Part shown: one piece after another, positions 17,662-26,661 of the stretch
How positions within the stretch are numbered: the stretch's first letter is position 1
Layout: each line of letters begins with the position of its first letter
DNA from: Streptomyces sp. NBC_00654
GTDB taxonomy: Bacteria > Actinomycetota > Actinomycetes > Streptomycetales > Streptomycetaceae
Reading direction: 5' to 3'
NCBI RefSeq assembly: GCF_026341775.1
Contig: NZ_JAPEOB010000002.1
Coordinates: 62,001 to 126,000, forward strand
Length of the DNA stretch: 64,000 nucleotides
Notes under the pieces: model-generated
What the model was told of the DNA's origin: nothing
Databases searched by the model: none
Seen by the model: only the letters and a program-made list of their open reading frames with translations
Translations under genes and position numbers: made by a program

Positions 17662-18936
17662 ATGTCCCTCCCCTCGATACTGCGGCGCTGCGGCGCCGCA
17701 GTGGCGGCCGCGGCGCTCTTACTGCTCGCCCCGGCGTCGGCGTCGGCTGTCGACTTCGGCCTCGGCGGCAACGTATCCCTCGGCTGGTCGGTCCCGAACG
17801 CCCCCTCAGGGCATCTGACCAACATCACCTTCCCGATGGCGATCAACCCGGCGAGCGAGCAGACCGGCCTCTACTACGCCCAGCAGTTCGGCGTCGCCAA
17901 CGGCCGGATCGGTTATACGGGCCTGCAGCCCCAGCCGACCAGCGGCAACACCCAGCAGTTCCGTGCCATCTTCTCGGTGTTCGCCTCCGGCGGCGCCGGC
18001 ACCCCCGGAGACACCTCCAGCAACGACCCCAACTGCCGACCGGGCGCCGACGGCGACGCCGGCCAGTCGTGCTCCGTCCTCTTCAACGCCGTATACGGCC
18101 ACACCTACAACCTCACGGTGAAGCGGACCGCGAGCACGTCCACCACCAACACCTGGACCGGCGACGTCTACGACTCCGCCAACCCCCAGCAGCTCGTGGC
18201 CCACATCGGCAGCTGGACGGTGCCGAGCGGTCTGCTCACCTCCTCGGGCAACGGGTTCGTCGAGTACGTCTACTACAACGCCGCCGGCACCTGTGCTCAG
18301 AACACGGTGTCCGACGCCTACTTCGGCGGCCCCAGCAGCACGGACGCGGGCGGCCTGTCCGGCACGGTCAACAACGTCTACGAGTACGGCAGCTGCGCGG
18401 GCCAGTCCAATTTCGCCAGCACGCCCTCGGGGTCGGGCCAGCACGTTGTGCGCGGCTTCACCAGTACCAGCCCCATCAAGGGCTCGGCCTCCGGTCTCTG
18501 CCTGAACTCCCCCAGCCAGGAGCCCTGGGGCGCGCAGACGAACATCGTGGCCTGTGACGGTACCGGCAAGCAGATCTGGATGTTCCTGCCCAATTCCCCG
18601 AGCGTCTCCACCTCCCCGGTGCCCACCACCCCCCTCAGCCCCCAGGGCGTGATCCAGGGCTTCCTGCGCTTGGGAGCGACGGACCCCCTCGGCTACGCCG
18701 TGTGCCTGGACAACAACGGCGAGAGCACTCCGGGCGGCAAGGTGACCGTCTGGGGATGCGGTTCCCATAACACCAACCAGCAGTGGCGGCTCTACCCCGA
18801 CGGCACCCTTCGCGCCGCGGACTCGGGTCTGTGCATCGATGTCGCGGGCGGCGCGACCGGCAGCGGCAGCCTGCTCGTCCAGCAGACCTGCAACGGCGGC
18901 AACAGCCAGAAGTGGGTCCGGCAGGCCAACCCCTGA
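17662..18936 (+). CDS. Secreted protein with C-terminal ricin-type lectin domain
   Basis: The 424-residue product has a Sec signal peptide (residues 1-29, cleavage after ASASA). Residues about 30-250 form a beta-rich domain with SNDPNCRPGADGDAGQSCSV and many Tyr/Asn, which resembles DUF3472-type secreted domains. From about 270 a ricin B-type beta-trefoil is visible, with CLDNNGESTPGGKVTVWGC, NQQWRLY, LCIDVAGG and SQKWVR. Such proteins bind polysaccharide outside the cell. The ATG follows GGAAGGA with ideal spacing. Monocistronic. Confidence 0.85.
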   Translation: MSLPSILRRCGAAVAAAALLLLAPASASAVDFGLGGNVSLGWSVPNAPSGHLTNITFPMAINPASEQTGLYYAQQFGVANGRIGYTGLQPQPTSGNTQQFRAIFSVFASGGAGTPGDTSSNDPNCRPGADGDAGQSCSVLFNAVYGHTYNLTVKRTASTSTTNTWTGDVYDSANPQQLVAHIGSWTVPSGLLTSSGNGFVEYVYYNAAGTCAQNTVSDAYFGGPSSTDAGGLSGTVNNVYEYGSCAGQSNFASTPSGSGQHVVRGFTSTSPIKGSASGLCLNSPSQEPWGAQTNIVACDGTGKQIWMFLPNSPSVSTSPVPTTPLSPQGVIQGFLRLGATDPLGYAVCLDNNGESTPGGKVTVWGCGSHNTNQQWRLYPDGTLRAADSGLCIDVAGGATGSGSLLVQQTCNGGNSQKWVRQANP

Positions 18937-19192
18937 TCCCGGATGATCCCGGAGTGGCCGAAGCCTGACGGCGTCGTGGGCGCCTGAACCGTGCGCGTAC
19001 GCATGGGCGGCGCCCTTGCTCTGATGAGGGCGGGCGCCGTGGTGTGCCGGGGAGAGTCAGTTGTTGACCAGCGACCCTGTAGCCAGCACCGAGTGCCTTG
19101 GCTCCCTCCTGGGGTGGGTCGCCTCCGGACCGGCCATACACTCGACCAACGGTCGAGCGGCAGAGTGGGAACAGTAGTTGGGCAAGCAGGAG

Positions 19193-19668
19193 ATGCGACG
19201 CAGGGTATACGCACCGCTGCGGAGGGCGGGCCTGAAGGTGCTTGGGCGCCGGGTCCGCCTGCTCGACGACTGGGACATCATGGGCGCCGCTTGCGCGATC
19301 CGCCTGGGGCGAGCGAGCACGGCTACCCCGAGCACCTGCTCGGCTCACGTGCCGGACGCCCGGAGTTCGCAATGCTCTCCTTGGACAGCACCGTCGCCGT
19401 GCTCGGGACGACCTGGGAGGCCGGCATCAGCTACCTCGCGATGCCCGACCCGGGCGATACGAAGCCCGTACAGCGAAGGCTCGACTGGGCGGCGACCAGG
19501 GTGTGGGACCCCCGGGAGGAGTGGTTCATGGGGGCACCCCGCACGGAGCGAGAGGAAGCGCTCGCATGGCTGCGGCACGACGAGCCGGCCATCCGGAGGT
19601 CAAGCGCCCGCTCAGCCTTGCCCACCCGGCTATCAGCGCTTGCTCGCTGCTGCTCGGCTCCTGGGTGA
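19193..19668 (+). pseudogene. Hypothetical protein with a frameshift
   Basis: The first frame reads MRRRVYAPLRRAGLKVLGRR and ends usefully at AACAIRLGRAS; the adjacent frame continues EHGYPEHLLGSRAGRPEFAM, then LSLDSTVAVLGTTWEAGISY and WDPREEWFMGAPRTEREEAL. One missing base near 19316 explains the shift. I do not recognise the family. Further remnants (GLAERESRVLLNGLLEH) follow to about 19800. Confidence 0.45.
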
Positions 19669-19811
19669 TCACCGGACTCGCCGAGCGGGAAAGCCGGGTT
19701 CTCCTCAACGGGCTGCTGGAGCACACGACCAGCGCGTCCGTGTCTACAGCCACCGCTGGAACAGGGCGGCCTGGCCGGGGGGTCAACCGCGAGTTGCTGA
19801 CTGCGAAGGGA

Positions 19812-20408
19812 TCAGTTTTCTGATGCGGACGCGTCCCTCGGAGCCGGTCTGGCATCGGACACGGCTTGCACCCATCGCTGTTCCACCGTGACGCCCGCCT
19901 GCAGGCCTCGAAGGCGTGACGCCGGGTCAGGCTTGCCCAGTCCTCTGGAGGCGTGGATGCCCGCAGCCCCGCCGTAGATCTCTAGCCGGTCGTCTTCCTC
20001 GTTCCAGAGGCCCGCGAAGACATACTGGCCGCCGACCTTGATGGCCGGAGCTCCCGGGTCCGGGATTTCCTCGCCGGACTCCGAGAAGGCGTTCGTGTTG
20101 ACGGTGATCCTTCCGGTGACGCCGCCCTTGAAGGACCGTTCGGCCTCGACCAGCCACTGCTGTTCCATATCGCCGTTGTCATCGGTGCGCTGCTGGCCGG
20201 TCTTGCTGATGACCGTGCCGTGGACGAGGTGCTGTGCGGCCTGTGCCACATACTCGTCCCTGGACAGGTCGGGGACCCGCAGAGACTCCGACTGGACTGC
20301 TCGGGGCGGGGCTTGGGCGTCTGTCAGGCTGAGGTAGGCGCCGTAGCCGGCCGCGGTCATGACGGCGGCGGCCGATGCCAACACGGCGATACCCCGACTG
20401 ATGCGCAT
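19812..20408 (-). CDS. Exported hypothetical protein coupled to a secreted protease
   Basis: The 198-residue protein begins MRISRGIAVLASAAAVMTAA, a signal peptide or N-terminal anchor without lipobox. The exported part has one beta-rich domain (QQWLVEAERSFKGGVTGRIT, GGQYVFAGLWNEEDDRLEIY). The ATG at 20408 lies two bases behind the TGA of the upstream protease, and GGGGA precedes it, so translation is coupled. It could be an inhibitor or chaperone of the protease; only the position suggests this. Confidence 0.7.
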   Translation of the reverse strand: MRISRGIAVLASAAAVMTAAGYGAYLSLTDAQAPPRAVQSESLRVPDLSRDEYVAQAAQHLVHGTVISKTGQQRTDDNGDMEQQWLVEAERSFKGGVTGRITVNTNAFSESGEEIPDPGAPAIKVGGQYVFAGLWNEEDDRLEIYGGAAGIHASRGLGKPDPASRLRGLQAGVTVEQRWVQAVSDARPAPRDASASEN

Positions 20409-20409
20409 C

Positions 20410-21006
20410 TCATCCCCAGAGTTTGTGGTAGGCGTCGCGGTCATAATCCGTTGGCTGATTGCTCGCCACCTCGCTCATGTTCGGAGTCATGAGCGATTTC
20501 CTGTCCTGGCCTTTGTGGCAGAAGCCGAGCGCGTGACCGAACTCGTGTGCGGCTGCCGCTCTTCTCCAGTAGTCGGAGGCCCAGTCTCCACGGCCGTCCA
20601 GGTAATGCTTGTTGAGGTAAATGTAATCTGTCGCACCCATATTGCCGTGGCGTTCCCATGTCGCGAGTGCGCCGTCGGCCGTCTTCTTGTCCTTCCAGTG
20701 CAGGTCGTTGCTGGTCAGGGCGTCGTCCGGTGCGATCTTCACCTTATTCAGACTGTGGTTCGAGGTGTACCAGCGGGACTGCGACCACGTGCGTGCGTTG
20801 TCGTACTTCGTTGCCTCGGTCCACCTGATTTCCCGGTCGTCGACGGACGAGAACGTCTTCGAGTCCTTCTTTCCGTTCACGCATTTCGCTGGAGCTGCCG
20901 CGGCAACGCTGGTGCGAGGCAACGTTGAGGCAAGGCTGGTGCACGTCGCGACGAAAAGCGCGATCGGCCACAGCCGTAATCGCCGAGGAGTGATTGCGTG
21001 AGGCAT
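20410..21006 (-). CDS. Secreted metzincin-like zinc protease
   Basis: The 198-residue precursor has a signal peptide (LRLWPIALFVATCTSLA). The zinc motif HEFGHALGFCH occupies 154-164, with three His ligands and Glu155, and SLMTPNM at 171-177 supplies the Met-turn. This fits small matrixin/snapalysin-like proteases that act on milk-type or matrix proteins outside the cell. The ATG at 21006 lacks a strong ribosome site. It heads a two-gene unit with the exported protein downstream. Confidence 0.85.
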   Translation of the reverse strand: MPHAITPRRLRLWPIALFVATCTSLASTLPRTSVAAAAPAKCVNGKKDSKTFSSVDDREIRWTEATKYDNARTWSQSRWYTSNHSLNKVKIAPDDALTSNDLHWKDKKTADGALATWERHGNMGATDYIYLNKHYLDGRGDWASDYWRRAAAAHEFGHALGFCHKGQDRKSLMTPNMSEVASNQPTDYDRDAYHKLWG

Positions 21007-21571
21007 TCGGCCAGAATATGACGCAGCACAGTGCCGCAGTGTCCCGTCCTCGCTCTCCGTGTACTCCCGTTCGTGCCCTTGCCTCCTCGGCGGGAGCCGG
21101 TCCCGGGCTCGGAAGGGCGCGGCGTGGCACAGGCCTGCGCTGGCCACGGTGCGGGCGGAACGCTTGGGCCCGGGCCTGTGGGCTGGTTCGGCGTTGCCAC
21201 CATCGTCGCCTCGGGGCGTTCGGGTCCGTCCCGATGGGTGGGGCGGGGATGCCGGGGCGAGCGGTGCGGTCGGGCTCCAGCCCGACCCGGGCCGGATGCG
21301 CACGGACAGGGACGCGTGTAGGTTCCGCAGGTTCGTGACCAGCCGCGGGTCTCTGACCTGCGGGGTTCGGAGTCGTGAGCAATGCTGGCCCCTCGATCCG
21401 GCGCCTGAGCATGGGCAATCCGGGCCCTCGACGACAGCTCTCGCGGCCGCGCTCGCGGCAAACCCGCAGGTCGTCGGCTGCGATGTCCATGGAACCGCGG
21501 AATTGCTCGTCCATTGCCCATTTCTGGTTCCGTTGTCCATCAAGTCGCGGAACCTACAACGACCTTTCAGA
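21007..21571. other. No recognisable gene
   Basis: Open frames exist on both strands but are Arg/Pro/Gly-rich with no ribosome site and no family resemblance, as expected from GC-rich non-coding DNA. The promoter of the secreted protease should lie at the left end. Confidence 0.4.
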
Positions 21572-21735
21572 TCACTCCCGGCCTACCTGGAGACAGTGGA
21601 GCTCGGCGAACAGCCCGTCGTGGCACAGGAGGAGTTCGTCGTAGGTGCCGGTTTGCACGATGGTTCCGCCGCTCATGACGACGACTTTGCCGGCGACGCA
21701 TGTGCTGGCGAGGCGGTGCGCTGCCATTGGCCTCC
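21572..21735 (-). pseudogene. ABC exporter ATPase, C-terminal remnant
   Basis: The frame ends AHRLASTCVAGKVVVMSGGT, IVQTGTYDELLLCHDGLFAE and LHCLQVGRE. The H-loop His and the xVVMSGGxIVQxGTYDEL pattern are typical of the last part of exporter-type ATP-binding domains. Walker A, signature and Walker B are gone. Confidence 0.7.
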
Positions 21736-22111
21736 CGACGGGTCGTGTCCGCCCCACCAGGAGCGGGCCAGGGGGGGTATCCAGCCCGTCGGGCGTACAG
21801 CACCGCACTGTCGTACCACCAGCCCGGCCCGCGCGGCAGCACCGACACCGCCTTGGCCAGCGCCACCCTGATCGGGTACTCCATACCCCGATCCTGCGAC
21901 CCCGGAAGTGCAGCGGCGCGGCGGGCGGTCCGGGCGGCCTACTCCTCGCCCGTGCGGGGCCGGGGCACGCACGGTATCTGTTCGGTGCAGCGGGGTGCGG
22001 AGGGTGGCCGGTGGGGCCTGGTGATGGGGGTGCTGCTGGAGGAGTGCGGTGTTTCCCGGGGTGCGCCCGGTCAGGTAGCGCAGGAGCAGGCGCAGTCGGC
22101 GGGCGGCCACG
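21736..22111. other. Non-coding debris behind the ABC remnant
   Basis: No intact frame is convincing. Minus-strand pieces such as LAKAVSVLPRGPGWWYDSAV may be decayed coding sequence. Confidence 0.3.
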
Positions 22112-22486
22112 TCAGCTCTCCCGGTCCGGTGTGTCGGACAGTTCCAGGGTGACGGGGGTGGTGCCGGTATTGGCTGCGCTGACGCGGGTGGTGTGCCGGG
22201 TGGGGTGCAGGCCCATGGCGGCGAGGTCCTCGGTGCCGTAGAGCGCGGACAGCAGTGCGGCCGCGGAATGGAGGGTCAGCGGGGTGGTGGGGCTGTACCC
22301 GAGCAGGGCGGCGGTGTCCGGGTCCGTTTGGGCTTCCTGGCGGGCGTGGGCGAGGACCTGCCGGGGGTCGGTGACGGTGAGGTCGTCGACCTGTATGCGC
22401 TGAACGCGGACGCGCAGATCGACGGGACGGCGGGCCGGTGCGGGCCGCGGGGCGGCGATGGCGGGCAGCAGGCTCGGGTGGGTCAT
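22112..22486 (-). CDS. Hypothetical protein overlapping the RsbW-like ATPase gene
   Basis: The 124-residue protein has no recognised domain. It is Ala/Pro/Thr-rich with a central helical part (DPRQVLAHARQEAQTDPDTA). Its ATG overlaps the upstream ATPase stop in an ATGA arrangement, so the pair is translationally coupled. It may work with the ATPase, but nothing in the sequence shows how. Confidence 0.65.
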   Translation of the reverse strand: MTHPSLLPAIAAPRPAPARRPVDLRVRVQRIQVDDLTVTDPRQVLAHARQEAQTDPDTAALLGYSPTTPLTLHSAAALLSALYGTEDLAAMGLHPTRHTTRVSAANTGTTPVTLELSDTPDRES

Positions 22487-23037
22487 GAGGCGGGCTCCAG
22501 GGTGCGTGCGGCCGGAACCAGGGTGCGCGGTCCGGCGGGGTGGGGGGTGGTGGGGGCGAGGACCGCCCAGGCGCGTGAGCGGTAGGGGTAGGGAGCGCGG
22601 CTGTGTCCGTGGCGGGCTGAAAGGTGGTCGACGATGACGAGGCCGCGGCCGTGCTCGTCGCTGTCGTGTTCGTCGGGTCGGGCGGCGGGGGGAACGGTGG
22701 GGCCGCCGTCATCGACCTGGACGTGGTAGCAGCCCGCCTGGTCGCGGCTGAGGTGGGCCCGGATCGGGCCGGTGGTGTGGATGACCGCGTTGGTGACCAG
22801 CTCACACATCACCAGCAGGACGTCGTCCGTCTCCTCGTCCGTCGCGTCCCAGCGAGTCAGGGCCTCGGCGGCCCAGGTCCGGGCCCGTGGGCAGGCGCTG
22901 GGTCGGTGGGCGAGGTGAAGGCTGGTCCGGGCGCGCCGGCGAGCGGTGAGCGAGGTGGTCACAGGAGGCTCCGCAGGGGTGTGAGAAGCGTGTGGGGCGG
23001 CCCGTCCCACCGCGTGGCGCGTGGTGAAGTCGGACAT
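22483..23037 (-). CDS. RsbW-like ATP-binding regulatory protein
   Basis: The 184-residue protein is a GHKL-fold (HATPase_c) regulator of the anti-sigma-factor type. The N box is ELVTNAVIHT, followed by VQVDDGGPTVPP (G1 region) and DEHGRGLVIVDHLSARHG (G2 region). Such proteins are common in Streptomyces next to DUF5753 regulators. The start at 23037 is chosen over 23046. It is divergent from the DUF5753 regulator with 95 bp between the starts, which suggests shared control. Confidence 0.85.
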   Translation of the reverse strand: MSDFTTRHAVGRAAPHASHTPAEPPVTTSLTARRRARTSLHLAHRPSACPRARTWAAEALTRWDATDEETDDVLLVMCELVTNAVIHTTGPIRAHLSRDQAGCYHVQVDDGGPTVPPAARPDEHDSDEHGRGLVIVDHLSARHGHSRAPYPYRSRAWAVLAPTTPHPAGPRTLVPAARTLEPAS

Positions 23038-23132
23038 ACTCACCATGAGAGCGCCGCGCGTTCGTCGCAAGGCGCGTTGTGTGCACTGTGCGCAGGCTGC
23101 GCGCAGTGTCGGATCGAGCAGCGGAGGCGTCC

Positions 23133-24002
23133 GTGGCGCGCGAGAGGTCGGGCAGGACCGCGCAGCACCTCGTTCTCGTGGCCCGTCTGCGGCATCTGCG
23201 GGAGGGTGCGGGTCTGTCGATCCCCCAGGCGGCCCGCCGTCTGGAGTGGCATCCCTCGACGCTGCGGCGGCTGGAGCAGGCGCGGACGAGTCTGGACGTG
23301 GGGCAGGTCTCCGCACTGCTCACCACCTACGGGGCCAGTGGTGCGGAGGCCGGCGACATCATGAGCCGGCTGAACACGGCGAACATGCCCGGCTGGTGGC
23401 ATCCGTGGCGTGACGCGATGGACCCGTGGCAGATGGACCTGATGAGCGTCGAATCCGCGGCGAACTTCCTGCGGGTGTGGGATCCGGCCCTGGTCCCGCT
23501 GCTGCTGCGAACCCCCGACTACGCCATGGCCGTCGAAGCCACCCTGCGCCCGGAACTCGACGAGGCCGCGCGCAGGCGGCGCGCGGATCTGCTGGTGGAG
23601 CGTCAGATACGTCTGCGCGAGCAGCAGGCGAGGGTGTGGGCGGTATTGCCGGTGTCCGCGCTGCGCTGTCGGGTGGGCGGGGCCGGGGTGATGCGTGAGC
23701 AGTTGTCCTCGCTGCGGGAGGCTGCCGATCAGCGGGAGTTGACGGTGCAGCTGCATGCTGAGGACGCGCCGCCGCATCCGCTGACTGGGCTCCCGGCACT
23801 GAGCCTGTACCGGGTGGAGACCCCGGAGATCGCGGACCATGTGGTGCGTGAGGGCGGGCTGCCCGGGACCGCGGATGTATGGGACACCGACAGCCCGGTG
23901 CAGGAGTACCGGACGATGCTGGACGTGTCGTGCGTGATGGCGATGAAACCGACTCAGACCAGAGAGGTGCTGCAGGATGAGTACGCCCGGCAATCCGCGT
24001 GA
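23133..24002 (+). CDS. XRE-type regulator with DUF5753 domain
   Basis: Residues about 12-60 form a helix-turn-helix (LRHLREGAGLSIPQAARRLE, STLRRLEQ), and the rest is a DUF5753 domain (MDLMSVESAANFLRVWDPAL, VPLLLRTPDYAMAVE, QLHAEDAPPHPLTGLPALSL). The family controls development and secondary metabolism in Streptomyces. GTG at 23133 has GGAGG at 23123-23127. Its end overlaps the next gene by 26 bp. The adjacent divergent ATPase gene makes this the well-known regulator/anti-sigma-like pairing. Confidence 0.9.
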   Translation: MARERSGRTAQHLVLVARLRHLREGAGLSIPQAARRLEWHPSTLRRLEQARTSLDVGQVSALLTTYGASGAEAGDIMSRLNTANMPGWWHPWRDAMDPWQMDLMSVESAANFLRVWDPALVPLLLRTPDYAMAVEATLRPELDEAARRRRADLLVERQIRLREQQARVWAVLPVSALRCRVGGAGVMREQLSSLREAADQRELTVQLHAEDAPPHPLTGLPALSLYRVETPEIADHVVREGGLPGTADVWDTDSPVQEYRTMLDVSCVMAMKPTQTREVLQDEYARQSA

Positions 24003-24783
24003 TCTGCCCCCGCAGATCGACACGAGCGTCGCGCACTCGGCCCGGGTGTGGAACTACTGGCTCGGCGGCAAGGACAACTTCCCGACCGACCGGGCGGCGG
24101 GCGACGCCTACCGCGAGCACTACCCGCTGATCGAGACGTTCGCCCGGGAGTCCCGGGACTTCCTGCGCCGGACGGTCACCTACCTCGCCCGGGACGCCGG
24201 CATGCGCCAGTTCCTCGACCTGGGCGCCGGGCTGCCGACGGCGAACAACACGCACGAGGTCGCCCAGCGGATCGCCCCGGAGTCCCGGATCGTCTACGTC
24301 GACCACGACCCCCTGGTGCTGCTCCATGTCCACGCGCTGCTGACCAGCAGCCCGGAGGGTGCGACCGCCTACGTCGAGGCGGACATGCGCGACACCGACG
24401 CCGTCCTCGAAGGCGCGGCCGCCACTTTGGACCTGACCAAGCCGGTCGCTCTGGTGATCTCCGACGTGCTGGGACACATCGTGGACTGGGACGACGCGCT
24501 GTCCCTGGTGCGGCGGCTGGTGGAGCGGCTGCCCTCGGGGGGCTACCTCGCGCTCAGCCACTCCACCGCCTCCGACGAGACACACCGCGCCGTCCAGGAC
24601 GGCTACAACAAGAGCGGCGCGATCCCTTACATTTTCCGGGAGCCGGAGACCACGATCGCGTTCTTCGAAGGCCTGGAGATGGTGGAGCCGGGGATGGTGT
24701 CCTGGCCGAACTGGCGGCCCGACGCGACCACCGGCACCACCACGGCCCGGGCCGGCTGGGGTGCGGTCGCCCGCATCCCCTGA
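23977..24783 (+). CDS. SAM-dependent methyltransferase, DUF574 (PF04672) type
   Basis: The 268-residue protein matches the DUF574 family: NYWLGGKDNFPTDRAAGDAY near the start, the SAM-binding loop FLDLGAGLPT, VYVDHDPLVL, and SDVLGHIVDWDDALSLVRRL. The Rossmann fold is known from structures of this family; substrates are unknown. It overlaps the DUF5753 regulator gene, so regulator and enzyme are one operon. Confidence 0.92.
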   Translation: MSTPGNPRDLPPQIDTSVAHSARVWNYWLGGKDNFPTDRAAGDAYREHYPLIETFARESRDFLRRTVTYLARDAGMRQFLDLGAGLPTANNTHEVAQRIAPESRIVYVDHDPLVLLHVHALLTSSPEGATAYVEADMRDTDAVLEGAAATLDLTKPVALVISDVLGHIVDWDDALSLVRRLVERLPSGGYLALSHSTASDETHRAVQDGYNKSGAIPYIFREPETTIAFFEGLEMVEPGMVSWPNWRPDATTGTTTARAGWGAVARIP

Positions 24784-24861
24784 CACCTCCTCACCCCCCG
24801 CACCGCCACGCACGGACACACTGGAAGTGCGTGGCGCCCGCCGCCCGCCCAGGCTTGAACC

Positions 24862-26298
24862 ATGAGCAGCACCGCAGGCACGACGGAGACAGCCGACGCT
24901 GCTGAGTGGGACGGGCAGGACGCGGTGGGGCGGCTGCTGCGGGCGGCGACCCGGTCCGGCGCGGATCTGATCAGCGAGGCCGCGTCCGTGATCGAGGGGT
25001 GGGCGGTGCTGGCCGACCCGATCGCCGGGGCCGTCTACAGCACCCCCGCAACGGCCGCCGCCGACGGCGTCCACACGGCCGCAGCACCCCGGGAGCACCC
25101 GCACCGCGTCCTGCGCCCGGCGGCCGGAGCCGTCCTCGTCCTGGCCCCGGCGCCCACAGTGCCCGCCGACCGCACCGGCCTCGTCCTCGCTACCACCGCC
25201 GCCCTCCTGGAGGTGCGGGCGCGGCGCGCGGCCGAACTGCTGGCCGAGCAGATGCGGCTGCACACCACCCTCATCCGGCTGCTCCTGGCCGGTCACACCA
25301 CCACGGTCACCGACACCCTGGGCGGCAACGGTCTCACGCACGTCACGGTCTACCGGCTGACCGGCCCCGACGTCCCCACCGCCCACCAGGTCCTGTGGCG
25401 GGCCGCCCGCCCCTCCCTCGTCCCCCACGCGGGCGCCTGCACCCTGATGGGCCAGCTCGATGCCGAACTCGTCGTCGCCGAGCTCCACCGGGGCGGTGAC
25501 GACGGACGGATCCTGCGCCTGGTCTCCCGGGTGAGCGACCGGCACAGCCTGATCGCGGGAATGGCCGGACCGGTCCCCCTCACCGACCTGCCCACCGCCC
25601 ACAGCGACGCGGCAGCCGCCCGCCACAGCGCCACCGCCACCCGACGCATCATCCCCGCCACCGCCACCGGAACCTCCGCACTGATCCGCCTCCTCCCCCC
25701 ACACCCCTACACCTCCTGGGCGACGACGGTGCTGGACCCGGTGACCCCCGAGCACCGGCACCTGCTCGACGTGTGGCTGCGCACCGGCACCGTGAGCTCC
25801 GCCGCCGGGGCTCTCGGCCTGTCGGCCGGCACCGTAAGGGCCCGCCTCGGTCACCTCGCCGGCCTGCTCGGCGCGGACCTGCCCGACGCCTCCGTCCGGG
25901 CGTACCTGCTCCTCGCCCTCCGCGCGCCCACCGGCCATCACGACACCTCCGCGCCGGGCCCCTTCGTGCTGGGCACACTGCCGGCGGGGATTCTCGACAC
26001 CGAGGCCGCACACACATGGGCGACCGGCCTGATCGGCGGTCTGGAACCGCGTCTGCGGATCGCGCTGGCCTGCTGGGTCCGGCACCACGGGAAGACCGCC
26101 CCGGCCGCGACCGAGCTGCACCTGCACCGCACCACCCTGACCACCTGGCTCAACCAGTGCACCGACCACCTCGGACAGAACCTCGACGACCCCACCGTCA
26201 GAACCGAGCTCTACCTCGCCCTGGAGGCCACACGAACACGTCCTGACGACCCGGCAGCCCTCCCCCGACGCGGCGGCCGAACCTACCGACGCCTGTAA
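24862..26298 (+). CDS. PucR-type regulator with C-terminal helix-turn-helix
   Basis: The 478-residue protein has a long sensory region (residues 20-330) with a signal-transduction-like helix RARRAAELLAEQMRLHTTLI, a first HTH-like segment AGALGLSAGTVRARLGHLAG and a second near the end, AATELHLHRTTLTTWLNQC with LDDPTVRTELYLALEA, as in PucR/CdaR regulators. The ATG lies 78 bp behind the methyltransferase and may share its transcript. Signal unknown. Confidence 0.8.
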   Translation: MSSTAGTTETADAAEWDGQDAVGRLLRAATRSGADLISEAASVIEGWAVLADPIAGAVYSTPATAAADGVHTAAAPREHPHRVLRPAAGAVLVLAPAPTVPADRTGLVLATTAALLEVRARRAAELLAEQMRLHTTLIRLLLAGHTTTVTDTLGGNGLTHVTVYRLTGPDVPTAHQVLWRAARPSLVPHAGACTLMGQLDAELVVAELHRGGDDGRILRLVSRVSDRHSLIAGMAGPVPLTDLPTAHSDAAAARHSATATRRIIPATATGTSALIRLLPPHPYTSWATTVLDPVTPEHRHLLDVWLRTGTVSSAAGALGLSAGTVRARLGHLAGLLGADLPDASVRAYLLLALRAPTGHHDTSAPGPFVLGTLPAGILDTEAAHTWATGLIGGLEPRLRIALACWVRHHGKTAPAATELHLHRTTLTTWLNQCTDHLGQNLDDPTVRTELYLALEATRTRPDDPAALPRRGGRTYRRL

Positions 26299-26329
26299 CC
26301 CCCGCCCACGGCGAGCGCACAGGCGGGTG

Positions 26330-26573
26330 GTCCGGGCGGTCTGCTCGCGCAGGGCCTGGCGGCGATCGGTGATGCGGGTATGCGGCCCTCCGTCGGCGAG
26401 ATCATGTCGTGCAGGTCGCTCGTGGTCTGCGTCCCGGGCAGCTGTATCCGCGACGCAAGGATGACGTCCGGTGCCTGGACGAAGGACAGGACGCCCGCCG
26501 GTAGGACGAACGGCTTGAGGCCGACGACAGGGTCGCGGTGCGTACTGCGCAGCCGGGCCGGCGCGTTCCACAT
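26330..26573 (-). pseudogene. Fragment of an unknown protein
   Basis: The frame RLRSTHRDPVVGLKPFVLPA, GVLSFVQAPDVILASRIQLP and HDMISPTEGRIPASPIAAR reads like genuine protein but stops abruptly in Pro/Ala-rich sequence. No family was recognised. Confidence 0.35.
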
Positions 26574-26661
26574 GTAGGCGCCTGGCCGTACGGCCAGGCA
26601 GCTGCGGCCTCGATGTCATGGTTCTTGTCCTGCCTGCTGCGCCTCATGCTCTCGGGTCTCC

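Noticed and set aside
23359..26619. A 1086-codon open frame on the minus strand
   Set aside because: It runs antisense through the DUF5753, methyltransferase and PucR genes, is Gly/Arg/Val-rich without domains, and reflects the high third-position GC of the real genes.
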